Assembly (NCBI GenBank): GCA_039978895.1
Contig: JBDWAL010000030.1
Coordinates: 1-64,000 of the forward strand
Source: Aliishimia sp039978895
GTDB taxonomy: Bacteria > Pseudomonadota > Alphaproteobacteria > Rhodobacterales > Rhodobacteraceae
Length of the DNA stretch: 64,000 bases
Direction of reading: 5' to 3'
The notes beneath the pieces are model-generated. The model was not told the DNA's origin. It searched no databases and was given only the letters and a program-made list of their open reading frames with translations. Below are positions 59,949 through 64,000 of the stretch, piece after piece; the first letter of the stretch is position 1; each line of letters starts with the position of its first letter. The position numbers and the translations under genes were made by a program.

Positions 59949-60024
59949 GTGCCTAAACTCCTGCAAAGTCCTGATGCTCTTACTTTGCTAATCTTAGCTG
60001 ATCCCAGAGCAAGCGCAAAGCCGC

Positions 60025-60441
60025 TTATTCAGGGCGCGCGGTCACAAATAGCGTCCAGCGTTCGGTTTCTTGGGTGTCCACTTCTATGAAACGGGCCGGA
60101 AGATGGCCGCGAACTAAGCAATCTTGCTCGCCATCGATCACAAAGCGATCTGGTGCGACACACATTGGCACGGTCCCGTTAAAGATTTCCTTACCGAAGA
60201 CATCCTTGGCAAAAACGTAAACATACCGAGTCGAAATCTCGTCTCGGATCACGTTTGCACATTGATTCGGACCAATGCGCCACCAGCCCCTTGTTCGGAA
60301 CACTTCCCGCTCAAGTTGACCTATGGACACATTCACCACATCAAACGACTGATTGCAGACTGCGAACTGTGCTTTTGCGGGCACTACAAGCACCGCCAGC
60401 CATGCTGCAGCGCAGAACAAGCTCAAACCCTTAATTTTCAT
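60025..60441 (-). CDS. DUF1036 family exported protein
   Basis: A 138-residue protein with a signal peptide (MKIKGLSLFCAAAWLAVLVV, cut near AKAQ) and a small mature domain with FAVCNQSFDVVNVSIGQ, RGWWRIGPNQCANVI and four or more cysteines, matching DUF1036 as I know it. Function of the family is unknown; it is periplasmic or surface. It precedes the caspase-fold gene by 76 bp on the same strand. A second ATG at 60456 also opens the frame but gives a poorer signal peptide start. Confidence 0.75.
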   Translation of the reverse strand: MKIKGLSLFCAAAWLAVLVVPAKAQFAVCNQSFDVVNVSIGQLEREVFRTRGWWRIGPNQCANVIRDEISTRYVYVFAKDVFGKEIFNGTVPMCVAPDRFVIDGEQDCLVRGHLPARFIEVDTQETERWTLFVTARPE

Positions 60442-60605
60442 AGTCCAACGGCCCATCGCCTAGTTTTTCAGCGTCTGATGTTTAAAATTTTCATTACTAC
60501 CATCCGCGATATTCCGCCAAAAAACGAGGGGTTACAGCCCCCGTCATTGAAAAATTAGGGCTCTTTCCTTAATTTACCAGCGGGGGCCAGTTAGTGGGAG
60601 CCGTT

Positions 60606-61097
60606 ATGATACGTGCCATTACATATACTGTACTGTTTTGTGGGATCTCTGCGGGGGCCGCGGTCGCGTTGGCTGTCGCACATGATGCACGCAACGACAT
60701 TACCCCAATTCGGGCCGTGATCTCTAAACCTGCTTTGATGGAGCCGGAATCTACAGACGTTCAAGCGCCTTTAGCGTCGATCGCTGAGCCTATTGCATAC
60801 GAACCTGCCCCGACTTTAGCGATCATAGAGCAGCCCGTTTTACCGACTGTAACCCAGATAGAAAACTTGGAACCACGCAAGATCACAGTGGCGCCAAAAG
60901 CAGTCAAACGCAAAGCGGCGCCAAAAGTGACTGCCGTTGTGTCCACGCGCAACTCTTTGGAAGTGACACAACGCCGGGCGAGCACTCCGGAAGCAAATGG
61001 CATCGAAATGGCAAGAAATGTCACGGCGTTTGCACCGCGCAAAACAAGAAAACCCATGGATATTGGATCAACTTGGGCCACCGGCGTTTTCCGCTAG
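60606..61097 (+). CDS. Small anchored Pro/Ala-rich protein (163 aa), unknown
   Basis: An N-terminal hydrophobic segment (MIRAITYTVLFCGISAGAAV) is followed by a Pro-, Ala- and Val-rich extended region and a Lys-rich stretch (APKAVKRKAAPK). It ends GSTWATGVFR, sharing the final GVFR with the divergently encoded caspase-fold protein. ATG 60606 has GGGAG five bases upstream; the earlier GTG at 60594 would put that site inside the gene. No family recognised. Confidence 0.55.
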   Translation: MIRAITYTVLFCGISAGAAVALAVAHDARNDITPIRAVISKPALMEPESTDVQAPLASIAEPIAYEPAPTLAIIEQPVLPTVTQIENLEPRKITVAPKAVKRKAAPKVTAVVSTRNSLEVTQRRASTPEANGIEMARNVTAFAPRKTRKPMDIGSTWATGVFR

Positions 61098-61235
61098 GTA
61101 CACATGTCTCGATTGTTTCGACGTGTTCTTGTTAAGTTGCAGTTGACACCTTCGGTCAGATTTGACCCAATTGGGTGATTGAAGCTCGGGCGGTTACTCG
61201 CCTGAGCCGAACTTGTCCTAGCCGAAGGAGTGCCC

Positions 61236-61676
61236 ATGCGCACGTTAGTCACATCCGTTGTTTGCTCTGCGCTGGCCGCAATTTCTTTAAACGTGTCATC
61301 TGTCGCAGCACAAGATGCCGGTTCTCAGCTACAGCTTGAGCTTAATAGCGCTGCAGTTATCGAAGGTGGCGGGTGCCGCCTGACCTATGTCGCAACCAAT
61401 CAAAGTGACATACCCTTGTCTGACACAGCTTACCGCGTGGGCGTTTTTGATGCTGGCGGCGTTGTTAGCGCGATCTTAGTTCTGCCATTTGGCGCTTTGC
61501 CGTCTGGCAAAACACGCCTCGTGCTTTTTGATCTCGCGGGTCAAGCTTGCACAGATATTTCACGTATTGTTGTTGACAGCTCGGACGCTTGTCTGCTTGA
61601 AGACGGCTCCGCAAGCGATTTCTGCATGACCGGTTTGGCCACTGCATCGCGCACGGATATTCAATTCGGTCTTTGA
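61236..61676 (+). CDS. Exported small protein, unknown (146 aa)
   Basis: A signal peptide (residues 1-25, SSVAAQDA cleavage region) precedes a mature domain of about 120 residues with a beta-rich look (CRLTYVATNQSDIPLSD, FDLAGQACTDISRIVVDSS) and four cysteines that could pair. ATG 61236 follows AAGGAG by five bases. It lies 51 bp before exbB and may be a periplasmic partner of that module. Family not recognised. Confidence 0.55.
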   Translation: MRTLVTSVVCSALAAISLNVSSVAAQDAGSQLQLELNSAAVIEGGGCRLTYVATNQSDIPLSDTAYRVGVFDAGGVVSAILVLPFGALPSGKTRLVLFDLAGQACTDISRIVVDSSDACLLEDGSASDFCMTGLATASRTDIQFGL

Positions 61677-61726
61677 GCTCTGGTGCCGTGCTTGCGGCCC
61701 AGAAAACCTATCATTGGGGGTAGGAC

Positions 61727-62359
61727 ATGTTTGCAGAGTTAGATCCGGCTACGATTGCCGTCTTCATTGGGCTTGGGACCTTGTCCCTGATGGCGATAAC
61801 TGTGACCTTCTTCAAGATCATTCAATTCGCACGTCTGGGTGTCGGCCGCCAAAAGCGCGCCGAGGCGATCATCGACAATTGGCTAAACGGACGTCCCGAT
61901 GAAGCTATGCGAGCGGCGTCAACACGTGAAAACGTTTTGGCGCGTGTGCTTCAAGCGGTTCTGTCTGGTTTGCGGGCACGCCCAAACGAACCTGATTATG
62001 CAGAAGAACTTGGTCGTCAAACCGCCCTTGTTGAGCTGGCCGCGATGTCCAACCGGATGCGTTTGCTCGAAGCTGTGGTTCAAGCCGCACCGATGCTTGG
62101 GCTGCTTGGCACGGTGATCGGGATGATCGACGCCTTTGCGACACTATCGATGAGCCAAGGCGCGGTTGATCCCGCACTTCTGGCAAGCGGCATTTGGACG
62201 GCTTTGACGACAACTGCTGTTGGTCTGTCGATTGCTTTGGTGACCTTCTTTATTGCCAACTGGCTTGAGTCTCGCATTGAAGGCGAACGGCATTCTATTG
62301 AAACACTCATCTCTGCGGCCATTCACGGACGGGTCGATACCACGGCTCCGGCCCGCTAA
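61727..62359 (+). CDS. exbB: MotA/TolQ/ExbB proton channel protein
   Basis: A 210-residue TolQ/ExbB-family protein with membrane segments at about 7-30, 108-132 and 150-175. The family core is clear: LLEAVVQAAPMLGLLGTVIGMIDAF and the last helix with TALTTTAVGLSIALVTFFIANW (only shortened here: TTTAVGLSIALV). It forms the ring around an ExbD dimer and uses the proton gradient to move a TonB/TolA-like protein. Followed by two ExbD genes and a TonB-like gene. Confidence 0.85.
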   Translation: MFAELDPATIAVFIGLGTLSLMAITVTFFKIIQFARLGVGRQKRAEAIIDNWLNGRPDEAMRAASTRENVLARVLQAVLSGLRARPNEPDYAEELGRQTALVELAAMSNRMRLLEAVVQAAPMLGLLGTVIGMIDAFATLSMSQGAVDPALLASGIWTALTTTAVGLSIALVTFFIANWLESRIEGERHSIETLISAAIHGRVDTTAPAR

Positions 62360-62370
62360 GGGCGTTTGCA

Positions 62371-62820
62371 ATGGCCGGTCGTTCAAAAATTGAACTTCCC
62401 CGCAGCAAGCGGCGCTATGTTTTTGCGCTGACCCCGCTGGCGGATGCGATGTTTCAGCTGTTGATTTTCTTCATGCTGACCTCATCGCTGACCCCCTACT
62501 CGCTGCTCACGTTGCGCAGCGGTCCGGGGCAGGAAACGGCTGCGGGTGAAACACAAGAACCGCCTCCAGAAGATCCCGGCACGCCCCAAGAACCGGCAGC
62601 CACTTGGACCATTGAGAACGGGGCCGTCTTGGCAGGTGGCCAACGTTTTGGCTTTGACAGCCTGCCAAACCTTGCAGGAATCTTGGCCCAAAGAGACGCC
62701 CCAAACGTCCTTATCATTTCGACCCCACGAGCACAGGTGCAAGACATCGTGACCGTATTGGAAACACTGGCAGCCGCACAGATTACATCTGTGCAGGTCG
62801 TCAGCCTTGTCGAGAACTAG
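62371..62820 (+). CDS. exbD: ExbD/TolR biopolymer transport protein 1
   Basis: A 149-residue ExbD/TolR: a basic N-terminus (RSKIELPRSKRR), one membrane helix with the proton-carrying Asp (TPLADAMFQLLIFFMLTSSL) and a small periplasmic domain after an acidic Pro-rich linker. Starts 11 bp after exbB. Confidence 0.85.
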   Translation: MAGRSKIELPRSKRRYVFALTPLADAMFQLLIFFMLTSSLTPYSLLTLRSGPGQETAAGETQEPPPEDPGTPQEPAATWTIENGAVLAGGQRFGFDSLPNLAGILAQRDAPNVLIISTPRAQVQDIVTVLETLAAAQITSVQVVSLVEN

Positions 62821-62829
62821 GGTCGCACC

Positions 62830-63240
62830 ATGCCATTAAAACGCCCCCTGCCCGTTCCAAAAGAGAAACAGCAACTGGATGTTTCGCTGGCAATTGTGAA
62901 CATCGTCTTGTTGTTGATCTTCTTCTTTCTTGCCACAGGTCGCTTACTCAATCCGGTCGGCCCTGACCTTGATCTGGCAGAAACAACCGAATTGCCTTTG
63001 GACCAACTTCCGTCTCCCATTCTGGTGGTAGGGGCGGACGGCTCTTGGCAGTTGGACGGCGAAGACGTTGCGCAGGATTTTTTGGCAATTGCGCTCGACA
63101 CTTTGGAACAACCCGTCACTCTGCATTTGTTGGTGGATCGTTCCGCCCCAGCAAACGCAATGATCGCTGTGCTGAATCGCCCGGAACTCGCATCACGCGA
63201 AGTCAAACTTGTCACACTGCATCGCAGGCTTGATCCATGA
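62830..63240 (+). CDS. ExbD/TolR biopolymer transport protein 2
   Basis: A 136-residue second ExbD-like chain with one membrane helix (VSLAIVNIVLLLIFFFLATG). The helix lacks the usual membrane Asp at the ExbD position; the nearest acidic residue is the Asp of LDVSLA just before it. Its periplasmic domain ends SREVKLVTLHRR. The two ExbD chains may form a heterodimer in which only the first carries protons. Its stop overlaps the TonB-like start (ATGA). Confidence 0.8.
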   Translation: MPLKRPLPVPKEKQQLDVSLAIVNIVLLLIFFFLATGRLLNPVGPDLDLAETTELPLDQLPSPILVVGADGSWQLDGEDVAQDFLAIALDTLEQPVTLHLLVDRSAPANAMIAVLNRPELASREVKLVTLHRRLDP

Positions 63241-64000
63241 GTTTGTTGCGTCCGCATCCCGAGAAAGCCAGCAATTGGGTCGGGGCCTTTATCTTATCTG
63301 GTGCACTGCATGCTGCCGTTGGGGCATATATGTTTGATCTAATCTCGTTTGAGCGACCGCCAGACGCCCCCCCGATATCATTTCCAAATATCGCGATTTC
63401 AAATATTGTTTTGGAACAACAAGAGCTTGTGGCTCTCGAACCAAACGACCCGAGCGCCCAAGACCCCTCGGACGTCGAAGCAGACACGCCCGAAACACCC
63501 GAAACCGAACGCCTAGAACCATCCGCAGCGGACGAAATCGAACCTTCCGCAGAACCGGACACGCTTGAACCCGTAGAGCCCGAAGCGCAAGAAACCGTCG
63601 AAGCCCAAGAGGCTGAAGAACCCGAAATTCCAGAGACTGCCGAAACGCTTGAACCTGTCGAGGCCGACGAACCAGAAACGCCAGAGATCGCCGAAACGCT
63701 CGAACCGATTGAGCCCGAAACACCAGAGACCGCCGAAACGCTTGATCCGGTCATTCCAGATGCACCTGAAGCCGTAGCGATTGCACCGGTTACCCCAGAC
63801 AATACGCGCTTGACCCCAATTGTGCCGAACGCCGAAACCACCGTTCAGGGCGCTGTCGTCCAATCAGTCGCACCGGTTGCGGCGACAGTGACGGCGGTTC
63901 AAACAGTGACGCGCGTTGCGCCGGTTGCATCCCCGTCTCGACCAAAACCTACACCGGTTGTGCAAGCCCCTGCCCCGCCGCCTCCACCGCCACCCTCGCC
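63237..64000 (+). CDS. TonB/TolA-like envelope protein, 5' part (runs off window)
   Basis: The frame is open from ATG 63237 to the right edge (254 codons seen). The N-terminus is cytoplasmic (LRPHPEKASNWV), followed by one membrane helix with the SGALHAAVG motif common at the start of TonB and TolA proteins. Then comes a long acidic Glu/Pro/Thr-rich stalk with repeats of the form PETAETLEP, and a Pro/Val-rich segment ending PPPPPP at the edge. The C-terminal contact domain is not visible. Last gene of an exbB-exbD-exbD module, so it is the probable moving arm. Confidence 0.75.
   Translation, partial: MSLLRPHPEKASNWVGAFILSGALHAAVGAYMFDLISFERPPDAPPISFPNIAISNIVLEQQELVALEPNDPSAQDPSDVEADTPETPETERLEPSAADEIEPSAEPDTLEPVEPEAQETVEAQEAEEPEIPETAETLEPVEADEPETPEIAETLEPIEPETPETAETLDPVIPDAPEAVAIAPVTPDNTRLTPIVPNAETTVQGAVVQSVAPVAATVTAVQTVTRVAPVASPSRPKPTPVVQAPAPPPPPPPS

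Noticed and set aside
60594..60605. Alternative GTG start for the 163-residue anchored protein
   Set aside because: Using it would place the only good ribosome site (GGGAG) inside the coding sequence and lengthen the signal region without gain.
63212..63841. A 209-residue minus-strand frame with GVSGS repeats
   Set aside because: It is opposite the Glu/Pro-rich stalk of the TonB-like gene, whose plus-strand frame is open to the window edge and coupled to exbD; the Ser/Gly product is just its complement.
1..64000. tRNA, rRNA, CRISPR arrays, tssJ lipoprotein, PpkA kinase
   Set aside because: Looked for by eye on both strands; none seen. A lipobox Cys protein that could be TssJ was not found in either T6SS run.

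Overview
The window looks like a chromosomal segment of a marine alphaproteobacterium of the Rhodobacterales (Roseobacter-like). Three things support this: a dihydroxypropanesulfonate (DHPS)/sulfopyruvate catabolic cluster, an ISNCY-type insertion sequence end, and a type VI secretion system (T6SS) whose gene content resembles the rhizobial imp locus (TagF, PP2C phosphatase, FHA protein, no TssJ lipoprotein seen). The assignment is inferred from gene content only.

Layout. 1-135: cut-off end of an ISNCY-type element. 240-5483 (minus strand): organosulfonate operon, with HpsN-type DHPS dehydrogenase, an SDR and an MDR dehydrogenase, sulfopyruvate decarboxylase alpha and beta, and an FMN-dependent 2-hydroxyacid oxidase. 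A divergent LacI-family regulator (5656-6678) and two palindromic operators (5550-5586) sit at its head. 6675-40910 (minus strand): one unbroken run of 25 genes, mostly overlapping or nearly so, which is the main T6SS operon: TssA, TssB, TssC, Hcp, TagJ, TssE, TssF, TssG, ClpV, two unknown helical proteins, a NaChBac-type sodium channel, a giant TssB-repeat-TssC-like fusion, a small protein, VgrG, a DUF6931-type protein, PAAR, TagH, TssK, TssL, TssM, TagF, PP2C phosphatase, an M15 peptidase and a methyltransferase. 40911-41299: divergent control region. 41300-55939 (plus strand): a second, divergent tail module: an unknown repeat protein, a second DUF6931-type protein, TagH2, TssA2, TssB2, TssC2, Hcp2, TssE2, TssF2, TssG2, ClpV2 and a small EF-hand-like protein. 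This module has no TssK, TssL, TssM, VgrG or PAAR of its own. 55963-64000: envelope genes: an M23 peptidase/lytic transglycosylase, a caspase-fold protein lacking its catalytic His, a DUF1036 protein, two small exported proteins, and an ExbB-ExbD-ExbD-TonB/TolA-like module that runs off the right edge.

How they fit together. The striking system is a T6SS with two complete sheath, baseplate and recycling sets back to back, but only one trans-envelope complex (TssK/L/M) and one spike (VgrG/PAAR). To this is added a 1841-residue protein that starts as a near copy of TssB1, continues through about 52 acidic LD-like repeats, and ends in a TssB-like plus TssC-like region resembling a C-terminally truncated sheath protein. 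An intact-looking bacterial voltage-gated Na+ channel is encoded four bases upstream-overlapping with it. Peptidoglycan enzymes lie at both ends of the T6SS genes. No obvious toxin domain is fused to VgrG or PAAR; the unknown helical proteins (336, 398, 470 and 151 aa) are the best cargo candidates, but this is inference.
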